Of a stretch of 64,000 bases of DNA, positions 9,652 through 21,967 are shown piece after piece. Both the position numbers and the translations under genes were made by a program. Source of the DNA: Fasciola hepatica. Lineage: Eukaryota; Platyhelminthes; Trematoda; Plagiorchiida; Fasciolidae. How positions within the stretch are numbered: position 1 is the first letter of the stretch; every line of letters starts with the position of its first letter. The stretch is taken from the NCBI GenBank assembly GCA_948099385.1, contig CANUEZ040000061.1, positions 10,012,001 through 10,076,000 on the forward strand, read 5' to 3'. The notes beneath the pieces are model-generated. The model did no database searches. It saw only the letters and a list, made by a program, of their open reading frames with translations, and was not told where the DNA came from.

Positions 9652-11946
9652 TCAAAAACGAAGGAAAACCGCGCCAAGACAACCGCGACAAGCACAACAG
9701 GACAAAAACAAGCCATATTAAAAAATGCACCCCAGGGAAAACAACCAGTCATCGGACTACCACAAAGGAAACAATGATAACAAAAAAAGCAACAAGCACA
9801 ATCGACACTGGAACAACGTCTCCCACATCATACACTGGCAATGATGCAATCACACCGAACGAAAACGCCAATCCGACTCAAGCAAACACAGAATCAATAT
9901 CGATGGGAACACCAGCAAGAGCAACAACGGGAACAATCACAGACAGCATCGCATCCGAAAGTGCCATAACCAACACAGAAACCATCCCAGCAGAAATTAC
10001 TCCAATCAACCAAGAACAAACGAGCACATCAAATACAGCGTTAACGAGCACAGACAACGCTGAAAATCCCACAACAACGACAACAATAATACAAACCAAC
10101 ACAATCACTAACATTAACACGATCACAGACAGCACAATCACTGATCTGACTACCAACACTGGAACAATAATAACAAACAACGCAGCAAGCACAATCGACA
10201 CTGGAACAACGTCTCCCACATCATACACTGGCAATGATGCAATCACACCGAACGAAAACGCCAATCCGACTCAAGCAAACACAGAATCAATATCGATGGG
10301 AACACCAGCAAGAGCAACAACGGGAACAATCACAGACAGCATCGCATCCGAAAGTGCCATAACCAACACAGAAACCATCCCAGCAGAAATTACTCCAATC
10401 AACCAAGAACAAACGAGCACATCAAATACAGCGTTAACGAGCACAGACAACGCTGAAAATCCCACAACAACGACAACAATAATACAAACCAACACAATCA
10501 CTAACATTAACACGATCACAGACAGCACAATCACTGATCTGACTACCAACACTGGAACAATAATAACAAACAACGCAGCAAGCACAATCGACATTGGAAC
10601 AACGTCTCCCACATCATACACTGGCAATGATGCAATCACACCGAACGAAAACGCCAATCCGACTCAAGCAAACACAGAATCAATATCGATGGGAACACCA
10701 GCAAGAGCAACAACGGGAACAATCACAGACAGCATCGCATCCGAAAGTGCCATAACCAACACAGAAACCATCCCAGCAGAAATTACTCCAATCAACCAAG
10801 AACAAACGAGCACATCAAATACAGCGTTAACGAGCACAGACAACGCTGAAAATCCCACAACAACGACAACAATAATACAAACCAACACAATCACTAACAT
10901 TAACACGATCACAGACAGCACAATCACTGATCTGACTACCAACACTGGAACAATAATAACAAACAACGCAGCAAGCACAATCGACATTGGAACAACGTCT
11001 CCCACATCATACACTGGCAATGATGCAATCACACCGAACGAAAACGCCAATCCGACTCAAGCAAACACAGAATCAATATCGATGGGAACACCAGCAAGAG
11101 CAACAACGGGAACAATCACAGACAGCATCGCATCCGAAAGTGCCATAACCAACACAGAAACCATCCCAGCAGAAATTACTCCAATCAACCAAGAACAAAC
11201 GAGCACATCAAATACAGCGTTAACGAGCACAGACAACGCTGAAAATCCCACAACAACGACAACAATAATACAAACCAACACAATCACTAACATTAACACG
11301 ATCACAGACAGCACAATCACTGATCTGACTACCAACACTGGAACAATAATAACAAACAACGCAGCAAGCACAATCGACATTGGAACAACGTCTCCCACAT
11401 CATACACTGGCAATGATGCAATCACACCGAACGAAAACGCCAATCCGACTCAAGCAAACACAGAATCAATATCGATGGGAACACCAGCAAGAGCAACAAC
11501 GGGAACAATCACAGACAGCATCGCATCCGAAAGTGCCATAACCAACACAGAAACCATCCCAGCAGAAATTACTCCAATCAACCAAGAACAAACGAGCACA
11601 TCAAATACAGCGTTAACGAGCACAGACAACGCTGAAAATCCCACAACAACGACAACAATAATACAAACCAACACAATCACTAACATTAACACGATCACAG
11701 ACAGCACAATCACTGATCTGACTACCAACACTGGAACAATAATAACAAACAACGCAGCAAGCACAATCGACACTGGAACAACGTCTCCCACATCATACAC
11801 TGGCAATGATGCAATCACACCGAACGAAAACGCCAATCCGACTCAAGCAAACACAGAATCAATATCGACACGAACACCAACTACAACGGAAACAATAATA
11901 CCGTCCTCCACACCACACTCCACAATGACGGACTCACACCCTACAG
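9652..11946 (+). CDS. Mucin exon: Thr/Ser-rich domain with 131-residue tandem repeats
   Basis: One open frame runs from the upstream acceptor (TTTCCAG, 9651; exact start uncertain) to ACAG|GTACTT, ending in phase 1; about 764 codons. The first ~45 residues are basic and Thr-rich. Then come five full and one partial copy of a 131-residue unit starting STIDTGTTSPTSY. Each unit has 40 Thr and 12 Ser, about 13 acidic residues and a single Arg, with no usable N-x-S/T sequon (only N-P-T). This is typical of an O-glycosylated mucin stalk. A unique tail ends in ...TMTDSHPT. The exon sits between SEA B1 and A2. Repeat number probably varies between alleles. The frame also continues past the donor to a stop at 11999, so intron retention would give a truncated secreted form. 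Confidence 0.72.
9795..11867 (+). repeat. 393-bp coding tandem repeat (5.3 units)
   Basis: Units start at 9795, 10188, 10581, 10974, 11367 and 11760; the last is broken off after about 108 bp. Units appear identical at nucleotide level except codon 5, which is ACT (Thr) in units 1, 2 and 6 and ATT (Ile) in units 3, 4 and 5. A period of 393 keeps the frame. The upstream sequence ACAATGATAACAAAAAAAGC is a diverged version of the unit's end. Confidence 0.97.
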
Positions 11947-13498
11947 GTACTTTTTTTATACGCCTTTCTCTCTCTCTTCCGTATATATCTGATATCTAAA
12001 TCTTAAGCGGACCGCAATGTTCTGTGACCAGTTTTTACTGAACGTCATATCTGCACAAATGATTCTTGCTTGCAGCGGATATTTGCCTCACGATGTTAGG
12101 TCCTAATAGAAACATATTTTACGGATGCATAAGTTATTTATTTTTGAGTAAACTTTCGGCTCTTTTGTGTCGGCTAGGTTTTTTCTTCATATGAAAGATG
12201 ATTCCGTGTAATAACTTGGTAACAAGCGTTATGCCACTATTAATCCTCGGACGATCAGAAAATTTGTGCAGGCATTCCGTTATTCTGATAAGGTTAAAGC
12301 GACCTCGGTACGTGCCTTCTGTCTAGTGTGAAATCGAACTGCTAATAAAATCCTGCCGACCGAATAAACAGATAAGGCTCGAGTTGGTAGACAAATGCGA
12401 TAGTGTATTCTTTACATGGGGGCAGTGATATGGTACAGATACGAGAATACATTGGAAGCAAACGAACGCAACGAGGAAGCAAAACGCAAACCCAGTGCGT
12501 ACAAGGGGCGAAAATCGAAAATTTGTCAAAGGCGAGGTCGATGGAAACGTCGCGAGCGTCAGTTCAGTAAAAAGTACACAGCCGAAGAAACAGTGAAGTT
12601 TAAATTGAGCGTCAGAACAAATCAAAGAGAAAGTAAATCCAAAATGATGTCCGAAATATGTTCATCTTCTCAGGACGATCGAGTTCACAACAAAGTTTTG
12701 CATCTCCGTAATAAGAATACTTTTCACTCATAGCTTACTCTAGTTTAATAGTATTGATCTTACACATTAGGCCACATCATGAACACTTTCTGAAGTACGT
12801 TATGAAATGAGCAAAATCGCGACCCTAAAGATTGCGTTCAACAAACGTAGACAAGAACTTTGGTTATCTCGACCACATAGTCATTGCATTATGATACTCT
12901 TATCTATGTATGCATCGAGTAATCCAAACATATGAATAATTCAGCAATTGTCGTTTAACAATCTTTCTTCTTTTGCTGTCGATTCATCTGTAATTCTCCC
13001 TCTTCTTTCTCATCTTTCTTCTTTTACAGTTTTTTCTACTTCGGATTTCCTTGTCGTCTAATAGCTGTTCTGCCCTTTTATTTGCCCGTGACAACCCCTA
13101 CGAGCCACTGGCTTTTAGTAAGCGCAAATTGCCGCAAATTCTGAATAATCAGTACTCAGTAGTTCGCATCTGGTATGAATTTCAAGACCCAACGACCGTA
13201 CATTTTACCCTTGTAAAGAGCCATATATCTGCTTCCGAGAATGTGTTGTCACAGGTATCTAGGTTATGGATTCTGAGTTACCACGATTTGGCACTAAATC
13301 ACAAGAAACCTGTACTGTCCCTCACGCCAGCCCTAGAAACCGAAGCAATTGCTACTAGGTGAAACCGTTCAATTATTTGATAGTTATTTTGTAAATGGTT
13401 ATCGCTTTCCGATTGTATCGAAAAATTCAAACACCGTGTGTGGTGGCTGTTTCATATTTCATTGTTAAATTCACAATGTTTCTTTATTTTCTTTCAAG
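11947..13498 (+). other. Intron between repeat exon and A2
   Basis: About 1.55 kb. A basic 105-codon frame (12416-12733, rich in Arg/Lys) and a 103-codon frame (13051-13362) have no recognisable domain and no splice logic linking them to the mucin. I see no transposon. It ends with a strong pyrimidine tract (CTTTATTTTCTTTCAAG). Confidence 0.5.
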
Positions 13499-13626
13499 CC
13501 GTTGCGTACACTTATGAGGTTAAAGTGCAAATGAATGTTGATGGGAACCCAATGGACTGGATTCCGGATCTTCAAGATCCAAGTTCGGATGCCTATAAAA
13601 CGTATTCAAAATTATTGTGTGATTTT
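13499..13626 (+). CDS. Mucin exon A2: first half of SEA domain 2
   Basis: The acceptor TTTCAAG precedes it and the donor GTGAGT follows; it enters in phase 1 and leaves in phase 0. About 43 residues include YEVKVQMNVDGNPMDW and LQDPSSDAYK and end LLCDF. It matches A1 and A3 at G-x-P-M-[ED]-W, L-x-D, and the terminal Cys. GRPMEW in A1/A3 is GNPMDW here. It pairs with B2 across a 1.7-kb intron. Confidence 0.78.
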
Positions 13627-15327
13627 GTGAGTTTACACATAGTAAAGCATTTTTATTCGGGATTACATCAGCATCATTACCAGTATTATTAGTATTATTA
13701 TCATCATCATCATCCTGCTATTATTATTGTTCTTACCCACTAAAATATCTTTATTTGTACATAATACAGTGCATCCTGATTTTCTTGCTAACCAATTTGC
13801 CAGTTCTTATTCTTCATCCTATTGCTCGAAATTAGGGTAGAAGTTATTATTTCCCATCCCACTGATATCTGTAATATTGGCAGCTCCAAGTGGGGCCTCC
13901 TTGACCTGATTTCAATGTTCACCAGGACAGTGGGCATCTGAATCCATCGATATTCCATTGGATAATTCTATTTGGAAAAAAGACCGATGGTTTTCTCTCA
14001 GTAATAACTGCGCGGCACGGTGTACTCTGCCAAAGATTCGTCCAAAGGTGATAGGCAGGCTAAAACAAGAGCGAAGAAGAATATGGTCAGAGTCAATGGA
14101 GGTGGAACAAATTGAGAGAGTTTAAAGTTGATCCATTTCAATGGTTAGATGGGTTACTGAAATCCCAAGCTGAGTGCGCATTGGGCAGTGCCTCTTTTAA
14201 GCGGGAAATTTATACTCTCCAGGTGCAATTTGTTGTCGGGACACAGTTGAATTAGACGATCCTTATTGTCGGTGCCGGAATATTAGGAGGACTACCGAAT
14301 GCCTACAAGCCTCCTTCCGATATCCACAGGTTCCTGCGAAATTAAAAAACGAGAGTGGAAACATTGACGAGTGTTTGAATTATCTTTCCATGGTATGGAG
14401 ATTGTCATCAATCAGAGTTGTAGGGCGAGGAAGGGATGAATCATAGAAAATAATGATCTAAGTTTTGGCACATTTGTGGTGCATTATAAATCTTCCTGAT
14501 AGGGAAATGACTAAAATGTGGAAACGTAGGACGAAAGGAAAAGAGGTTAACAGTAAATCTGGCGACACGAGTACCGAAAACAGACAACGCACTTGCTCAC
14601 CACTTTGATTCAATAAGGGTGACAACCACACCACCCTATTTCTTCGTGGAGTTCGTTTTATCCTGAAGGAAGCATAGAAAATTTCTAGTTCCAATCTCAG
14701 TTTCATCCACGTCGTCTTCCATCTTGGGCGCTTGGAGGTCCAGTACACTAGGATTTGGTAAGCCACAAAGCATAAGCAAACGGGTTAAGTCGGGTAACAT
14801 GTTCAACGGGGACAGTATATTGCTTCACACGATGATGGGATCATTATTTATTCAACGGTGTGCGATCAAGGTCATTCCGCCATCCGGCTCTTATTCGATT
14901 CCTCACGTGATGGCTTCGGTTCATATTTATGCCATTGCATAGTGAAGTGATTTGTGAGTCATCCATGTATTTTATTGATATCGCGATCTACTATGAATAT
15001 CCGCACCAGAGAAACATGGTAGTAAAGGACTGTAGCAATAAAAAGTAGTTCCAAAGATGACGTCCCTGTAATGTTTCGCAACCGTTCAAAGGCCGCTTGC
15101 AATTTGGCCACGTAAGTGGGTCAGAGCATTTGCACTATGCTTTTCTTCAACTGCCCCCACTGGAACTAAATATCTCCAATAACACTACGTATCTTCGTTG
15201 TTTGAAGTCACTCGTTCAGCAGTTTTGGAAATCAAACTAATTGTATTCACCATTTGTTTCTTTCGGATCTTTCGTGAAATGGATATGTGTTGAATCGTCT
15301 CTCTCAAATTCGCCCACGCCCTTAAAG
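13627..15327 (+). other. Intron between SEA halves A2 and B2
   Basis: It begins with a short ATT/ATC trinucleotide run (13675-13715). Frames at 14458-14766 (minus) and 14724-14942 (plus) carry no recognised motif. No transposon could be identified. It ends with CCACGCCCTTAAAG. Confidence 0.5.
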
Positions 15328-15571
15328 TTTATGGCATCCGCCAAAAATTCCCCAACTCTGAAAGATAAGAATGTCACGTGTAACATTCTGGCATTTCTAC
15401 GTGGTTCGGCTTATGGTGTTGCAGAGCTGGTGGTTAAAGCCACTTCTGAAGACGTGCTCAATACAACGTGCGTAAGAAGTGCACTGGAGGAAGGAGCCAA
15501 AACATACATGAATTCGGTCCCTACTGTAACAAATTCAGTCTCATTCAGTTCATTGCTAGGCATAGTTCATG
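15328..15571 (+). CDS. Mucin exon B2: second half of SEA domain 2, variant cleavage motif
   Basis: It enters in phase 0 at TTTATGGCATCC after ...CTTAAAG. An in-frame stop at 15238 limits how far upstream the exon can reach. It leaves in phase 1 at CATG|GTGAGT. 81 residues: FMASAKNSPTLKDKNVTCNI, then LAFLRGSAYGVAELVVKAT. The SEA G-S-V site is G-S-A here, so autocleavage may be weakened. There is a Cys before strand 2, as in B1 and B3. Two N-glycosylation sequons are present (N-V-T and N-T-T). Confidence 0.75.
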
Positions 15572-18500
15572 GTGAGTCAACTAATCTCTACTTTAACCTG
15601 ATTACCGAAAGCAGTCTGATTGAAACCTAAGGGCTTTCATAGAATTATCGATGTGAATTTCGCATATCATGCTCAAACTATATTCCTGATATAATTTAAC
15701 ATCACCGTTGTGACTCATTTTAGACTTGTGTGTTGCAACTCTGTGTTAATAGATTAAAATCATACTAATTTCTTGTCTTTCGGTTAATTAGAACATTTTT
15801 GTCCCTCGAGATTCTTCAGTACGTGTATACGTCCACGTATTGTGCAACTGACTGGATGATTTATCTCCCAGTATTCAGTTAACAGTATGCTTGCGTGTAC
15901 GCGAAAATGTTTTGGAAACGTTCGACCTCAAATTAGATTGACTTCGTAATCTGTTGTTACCATGAGTTTCGAAATCGAAGAAACCGAGATATTCGTTCTT
16001 TCGCTTGGACAGAACCGTTTGCATTGTTGATTTTATCAGCCCTCTCGGAATGCTTGTGCTGACTATACTCGCGAGGCCGACCTTCGGTCCATCGTACCAA
16101 TACATTCATCATTTCAACTGCGAATTTACCCGTGGATGACTTAACCAGTTTTCTCTGAATGATTTCGAATATTCAATTCTATAGCTGTCTGAAACAGACA
16201 TATTCCGAAATTGGCCCGAATTCTCTCGCACACGATGATGCTAAGGATTTCATTTTGTTCTACCAAAACCATGAACGTAGAAATCCATGAGTGTTTACCC
16301 GCATTGTTTTTTCTTCAGTGAAACGAACTCTTTCATTTGCATGATTTTTGGGGAGTATCGTAAGCTCTCGATTATGTGAACTAGCATTTTTCCAGTCATC
16401 CGAGCTCTTATTCAGATAAGCCATTGCTGTGTATTTTGGAACGCACGGTCAGCAGTGTACATGGTTTTGCTGAATCTCCTACACAAGAGGTACGCACTTC
16501 TATCACGTCTTCCTGTGTTGTATTTTATTGTACCGAGGAGGGGGAGGAACTGATCATGCTTACTTTGAATTCAGCAGAAAAATACTGAGGGAAAGAATAT
16601 TTGATTCATTCTATCGGAGTATCTTCGAAATACATCTGTTGATAATAATTGAGACAAATCAACAACACTTACCGAAGCAGTTTACTTCTTTGAACAACTT
16701 GTCCATTGAAACCATTCAACTTGAAAAAGATTTATCAGTTATTCAGAAAGTTAGTTGTAATTATGTATCCTGTCTAAACGATTCGTGTTAGAGAAGAGCA
16801 CCACCCTAAACCAGTGTTTAGCACAAAACTGTATCGTGAAGTCGGATGATCTGATAGGACAATTTAAAAATACTTGTCACTTTGGCTTTGAGATTTCAAT
16901 TAACATTTCACACAGCAAAGTACGTCAGATTTTGTGTGATTGTAAAATTCCGACCTATTATATGATTGGACAAATTTATGGGGCTACCTGTTGTTGTATG
17001 CCATTTTGAAAAACGGATTCGACTGCTACGATAGTCACTGGCCCAGCTCTGGGTCATCTTGTGAATTTTTCCAGGAAAGTCGAAAATACAAGTACCTCCA
17101 TGTGGCGAAGGTTCTGAAGCTGTAGTGCTCATTAGCATTTGATCAAAGCGAGCGTCAGTCGTAGCAGCATTGTCAATGACTGGGGCTACGAGTCGCTGTA
17201 CTTCATCCAGTAGTCATTTTGAATACCCGATTTTCTCACACGGAATTCTTCATATAGGGATGATTGCGCCTGTCCTTTGAGCAATCACAAATCTTGTTGT
17301 AGATTTGGGTCTTGTTCCATCTTATAACATGGTGTTCTGTGGAAGCATCGTGGAAAGTCCATTATCAGTGATATGATGCTTTAGGGAGTAGAAATATTTA
17401 TTCGCAATCTTGGATAGGTGACAAGTGAGTTTTTTCCGTGGGTTTGAAAAACCTTTAATATAAAATTATCTCCATAGAAAACCGAACATTAGTAACACAT
17501 AGCGCTCAAGCGCAAGACTATCGAAATAAGGAATAACTTTCTCTTCATGTAGTTTAGCAACTAGTGATAGTAATATTATATTAAAGTGATTAATTATAAA
17601 ACAGCTATTATCTCATTTATTATGATTATAATCGTATTTATCCTCAGTTCAGGTGCTTTACATGAGTTCTATATTCATTCTTCATCAGCAAGGGATATGA
17701 AGAGAAAACGAATTGTTGTTCGAATTGGGATCTGTCCGAATTCGGACAGCAACAATTATTTTGAGTGTCACGTTACCCCTTAGATGATTCGCACTAACTT
17801 TCACTGGTTTCCTGTACATCGAATCAATATCAATTTTTGCTCTTTTGTCAGAGGTTTTCTGTTGAGGTGGTAGATCATTACCAAACACGGTACTCCAATA
17901 CCAGGATGCAATGGCTTCTCTTCTGTAGGGTTTGAAGTGAAAGGAATGAGACATTACGTATATGGACTATTTCATTTCCATTAGACCAATTTGGCCAAGC
18001 TGGAGGAAGCTGCGAGGCATTCAGCCCATTACTTGAGACTGAGTCATGAGGAAAATCCGGGTGCGACCTTCCATCTTTCTGGCTGAGGTCCAAGAAGTGA
18101 GGACCGTCGTAAGTTAGATACGGGGAGGAACATGGTTTAAAACGGAAGTTCCTGGTGTGAGCACTTTGATCGTGTCTACCTAAATCCCATTTCACATAAA
18201 TACGGCATACCATAGGTGAGACACTGTAAATGTGTATGACGAGTAAATAACACGTGTTTTTAGGCTAGCCACTGTCTCATATTCACTTGAAATGCATTGC
18301 TCACGTTTTTATTATTTTTGTTGCACTGGCGTCTTGATTAATGCGTGTTATAAACATATATATGAAGAGTATCCAGTCACACTCCAGACGATTCAAATTA
18401 GATCCTAGTAAACATTATATATACATATATATATATATGATATATATATATATACCTTTGGATTACCTAACAGAATTGCTCGATATTCATTATATGATTT

Positions 18501-18829
18501 GTGACTCACACTACCGAAATGTTTAAGTTACAAATAGAATATAAATATCTGGCAGAAAACTATGTTATTAGCAGTACTCGAAATTCATAAATAAAAATTT
18601 GACTGAAATTTTACCCCCTGATCGAGTGTGTTTTGCTCTCCACGTGGGTTTGATCGTAAATAGTAGTATACTGAATAGCACGTATGACCAAAGACGATGT
18701 CATCGAAACAGTCTGAAAGCTTGATACTGAACAAAATTGAACAGAGTTTGCACATAGATGAATGTTACTTGGAAGTAAACTGATGTGAGCAGAACTTTTA
18801 GACGTTTATTTTCTGTTTCCCATGTGTAG
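15572..18829 (+). other. Intron between B2 and the linker exon
   Basis: About 3.26 kb without a recognisable gene. There is a short TA run at 18421-18456. Frames of 60-110 codons (15875-16105, 16528-17009, 17685-18213) show no family motif. No transposon signature was recognised. Confidence 0.5.
18421..18456. repeat. TA microsatellite
   Basis: A short imperfect (TA)n run inside the B2-linker intron. Confidence 0.85.
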
Positions 18830-18937
18830 TTTCAACCGAAATAATAACTGTGGACTCGTCGACAGCTTCCTCTAGTGTGAGCCCGGATACCTCGACGACT
18901 GCCACTGTTCACTTACCGCCGGCATCCTCTTTCTCTG
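18830..18937 (+). CDS. Mucin exon: short Ser/Thr-rich linker
   Basis: The acceptor CCATGTGTAG precedes it and TCTG|GTGAGT follows; both junctions are in phase 1, so it is a symmetric cassette exon. It encodes VSTEIITVDSSTASSSVSPD and then TSTTATVHLPPASSFS, a Ser/Thr/Pro stretch typical of O-glycosylated linkers. It separates SEA domains 2 and 3. Skipping it would keep the frame. Confidence 0.65.
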
Positions 18938-20351
18938 GTGAGTTGCTTTGTCTTCTCATTTCAATAGTTTCTAAGAACGACTTCCTGCATTTTTGTCATC
19001 TCTTCAGTGTGATTTCCAGCATTGTTCGACCTCATCATAGAACCCGATCCCTAGATTTGCACCCCCTGTTTTCGTTTCTTTTATCTAACTGATTTCCTGA
19101 TATTGCAAAGTAAAACGTGGCCTAGCTAATTAATGCACTTTTTCTGTTCCCTTGAGTGTGATTGACCAGCATTTGTAATAGGCTACGGACAAACCTGACT
19201 CGTGACAAGAATTTGCGTGCAGTGGATTGTCTCAGATGTAAGTAACGATCACATGTGACTGATATAGAGGTCTTCCATGAAACACCTCGAAACGAGATGG
19301 CGTACTCGGCCAATGTTGCCCAGACCACAACTTGAGGCGACGGGGTCTTTTTTAGTGAGTCCAGCAGTATAACACGGGAATGGGATATGGCCATTTGATA
19401 AGTCAATAAATGACTTTTAATTAAATTATTAAATTATTATACATCTTTTCGTGCTCATAGTCCTTCAAAAAGTCAAAAGTTGGTAAGGAATTGCTTGAAA
19501 CGGGGAGGTAAAACAGTGCGTGACATTTTGCATGTAAAGTATGGTAAGCTGAACTAGACATAAAACAACATGCTTGTGGTCTATCTACACGAAGTTGAGT
19601 GCATCATAATACTTTATCAAGAAAAACAATAAATGTTTGAATACAGAGGCGAAATTCTCGCAAATCCTTTTATGCGGATACACTGAAACGACCTAAGCAC
19701 GACTCGGTGTGTACTGGGCAGCATTGGTGATCGCTTTTATTCCATACTTACTCACCAGTGCTGACAAATTCATTCTGAGATGACTCGTTTCATGGCAAAG
19801 CTAGACCAGCTGAAGCTCAATATCCTAATCCAGGTATTAGAAAAATTAATTTTCAAGGCAAGCGCTTGATGAAGAGTTATTCTGTTGTATGGTATTGATT
19901 TGAACGTGATTCATGAAAGTTGATACTATCAAGATTATTCTATGAGTGCCATATTTCGGGCATATTTGAGTAGGGAATCCACAAAACACTATTCATGTGC
20001 AAACTGGGCTTTCATTTTTGTGGTACTTAGCTTATTCGGTGCGTTTACGGAAACTGCATCTGACAGAGACAAAGTTATTACATTTTTCATTTCACTCGCC
20101 ACGGGAAATGTGAAATATTTTATACATACTTGTGTGCGTGGTGAATTCTCTACGTTTGGCACTTGCCGTCCTTTCATTCTGTACTATCCCGTCAGTTCCA
20201 TTTCCGTTTTGAATACTGAACGGTCAGTAGCGAATTCGAGATATTTCTTATTCAGCTCCTGACGTCCCCTGATTGAAACCTTGTAATCTGAAAGGCTGAG
20301 TGAGTTTTCTATTTTCCCAACCCTCGCGTTTTCACTCCTTTCTGATAACAG
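18938..20351 (+). other. Intron between linker exon and A3
   Basis: About 1.4 kb. A 94-codon minus frame (19122-19406) and overlapping frames at 19942-20262 lack recognisable motifs. It ends with a pyrimidine-rich acceptor (CTTTCTGATAACAG). Confidence 0.5.
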
Positions 20352-20476
20352 TGTATAGACTCTACGGAATCACGGTTTCACTAGAAGTCAGTGGCAGACC
20401 TATGGAGTGGGACACGCGTCTCGAAGATTCACAATCGGAGTACTATAAGAACATTTCCGCTTCGGTTTGTACTCTC
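20352..20476 (+). CDS. Mucin exon A3: first half of SEA domain 3
   Basis: Acceptor ATAACAG, donor GTAAGT, phase 1 in and phase 0 out. About 42 residues: VYRLYGITVSLEVSGRPMEW, then LEDSQSEYYKNISAS, ending VCTL. The GRPMEW block is identical to A1. One N-glycosylation sequon (N-I-S) and the conserved terminal Cys are present. It pairs with B3 across a 6.1-kb intron containing a PLE-derived insertion and an RTE fragment. Confidence 0.78.
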
Positions 20477-21323
20477 GTAAGTTTTCCTGTGCTTTCATAT
20501 TCCATTATGGTTGCATCAGTCAGCTACCTGAATAAAAGAGCTCTCGATTCGAACGGTTGGCCCCATTGGTATACAACACCTGTCTATTTCAGTCACCATG
20601 TTTTATCTTGCAGTTTGATATGGACGGCTAGTGTGCTCGTTCGATCAGCTCTTGCGGCTGCTGTGGTGCTAGTCCATTATTGTCAACCAGAAGAATTCAA
20701 CACAGTGAACAAAATGTCACTATATCACATGAACAAATAACATGGTATTTAAAGCAAAACGGAACAGCCCAGAAGCATATATGTTCAGTCCAGCTGCATC
20801 CATCTTGGGCCGACTTTATTGCTAAGGCGCCGTTTATTGTGACCGCTTGATTTTGCCCAGTATACCCTTGACTCTCCACACATGACCAACCAGGCCCAGC
20901 CAATTGGGTTAAGATTAACATGTGCTTTTGAGGCTTGGCGAGATACTTTCACGTTGACTAGTTTCTCTGTTTCAAGGTTTTGGTTACTACCAGATTTTTT
21001 CTCTCATTTATACTAAGTGAAATAAAGCGTTAATTAAATGTTTATTGCATCCAGTGTATTTTCCCCATTCCGTTAACTTTGCTTTATCCTGTAATTGTAT
21101 ATTAGTACAAGTGAACAGGGTTTTTATTGAAAACTCAACAACCCCTGTCGACTGTTATACTTCTCAGAATTATGTTCGTGAATAATCGTTTAACGAATAG
21201 CATTCTGATACTTTAAATTAGCTTATGATTTTGTTCACTAATTGTTTTTCGGCAGTCCTGCTTCACGTCAGTGATGACACTGCCCACAGAAGACATTGAA
21301 CACTTTGAAATAATTCCACCTAT
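20477..21323 (+). other. Intron A3-B3, first part
   Basis: No gene or transposon recognised. The last 12 bases (AATTCCACCTAT, 21312-21323) are the left copy of a target-site duplication. Confidence 0.5.
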
Positions 21324-21955
21324 TAAGAACAAGAGGCTGGAGAGCGAACAATTGTTTTCAATGAATCCTATACGTGCTCTTACAATTCATATGGGTAAAG
21401 TAACATTGGAATGCATTAGCCATTGGCCGGAGTAAAGGTCATTGTCGTGGCGTTAGGAAAAACAGGGTTGGTGGGGAGGGAGTGTCTCTATCGGGTGCGT
21501 GTTGTGGTGAGAGTCCCCCCCCCCCACCGTCACGAGTGGTAATCCATAGTGGACTTTTAGGGTTCGGTCGGCGATCCGTGGTTTCCGGTTTCGGCCAGGG
21601 CAGCTGGAGAGCCTGAACTAGTCGCTTTTGTGCACATAGATTAGGGCTTAGTAAGCGAATGGCGATTGCCTCTGCCGAGGACAGGGATCGAAGTCGGACT
21701 GGCTTTGATCGATTGGGTGGAACTCGGTATATGACTTTGAAAGCTTTTTCAGGGTCGATAGAGACACCCCCACCCCACCAACCCTGTTTTTCCTAACGCC
21801 ACGACAATGACCTTTACTCCGGCCAATGGCTAACGCATTCCAATGTTACTTTACCCATATGAATTGTAAGAGCACGTATAGGATTCATTGAAAACAATTG
21901 TTCGCTCTCCAGCGTCTTGTTATTAATGTGACCATGACTGTGGGACTATTCAGAC
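21324..21955. mobile_element. PLE-derived hairpin insertion with 12-bp target-site duplication
   Basis: Two nearly perfect inverted arms (about 21324-21497 and 21758-21925) enclose a ~260-bp centre. The centre resembles the 3' coding end of the PLE at 53405-53700: CGGCCAGGGCAGCTG versus CGGCCAGGGTAGCTG, and GATTGCCTCTGCCG versus CTACTGCCTCCGCTG. The arms share CTTACAATTCATATGGGTAA and many other blocks with only isolated mismatches. AATTCCACCTAT occurs directly repeated at 21312-21323 and 21956-21967, consistent with one insertion event. It has no coding capacity of its own. Confidence 0.72.
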
Positions 21956-21967
21956 AATTCCACCTAT

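Noticed and set aside
9774..9776. ATG at 9774 as the true start of a free-standing 741-residue protein
   Set aside because: The frame is open upstream, the ATG has no signal peptide after it, and the 3' end is a phase-1 splice donor, so it fits an internal exon better.
9878..11836. Five identical 128-codon hydrophobic frames on the minus strand
   Set aside because: They are the antisense of the Thr-rich repeat unit; Thr codons ACN read backwards give Val/Cys/Gly-rich hydrophobic peptide. The sense frame continues into spliced SEA exons.
12416..12733. Basic 105-codon frame as a small gene
   Set aside because: No homology, no splice context, overlapped by an equally long minus frame, and located within a mucin intron.
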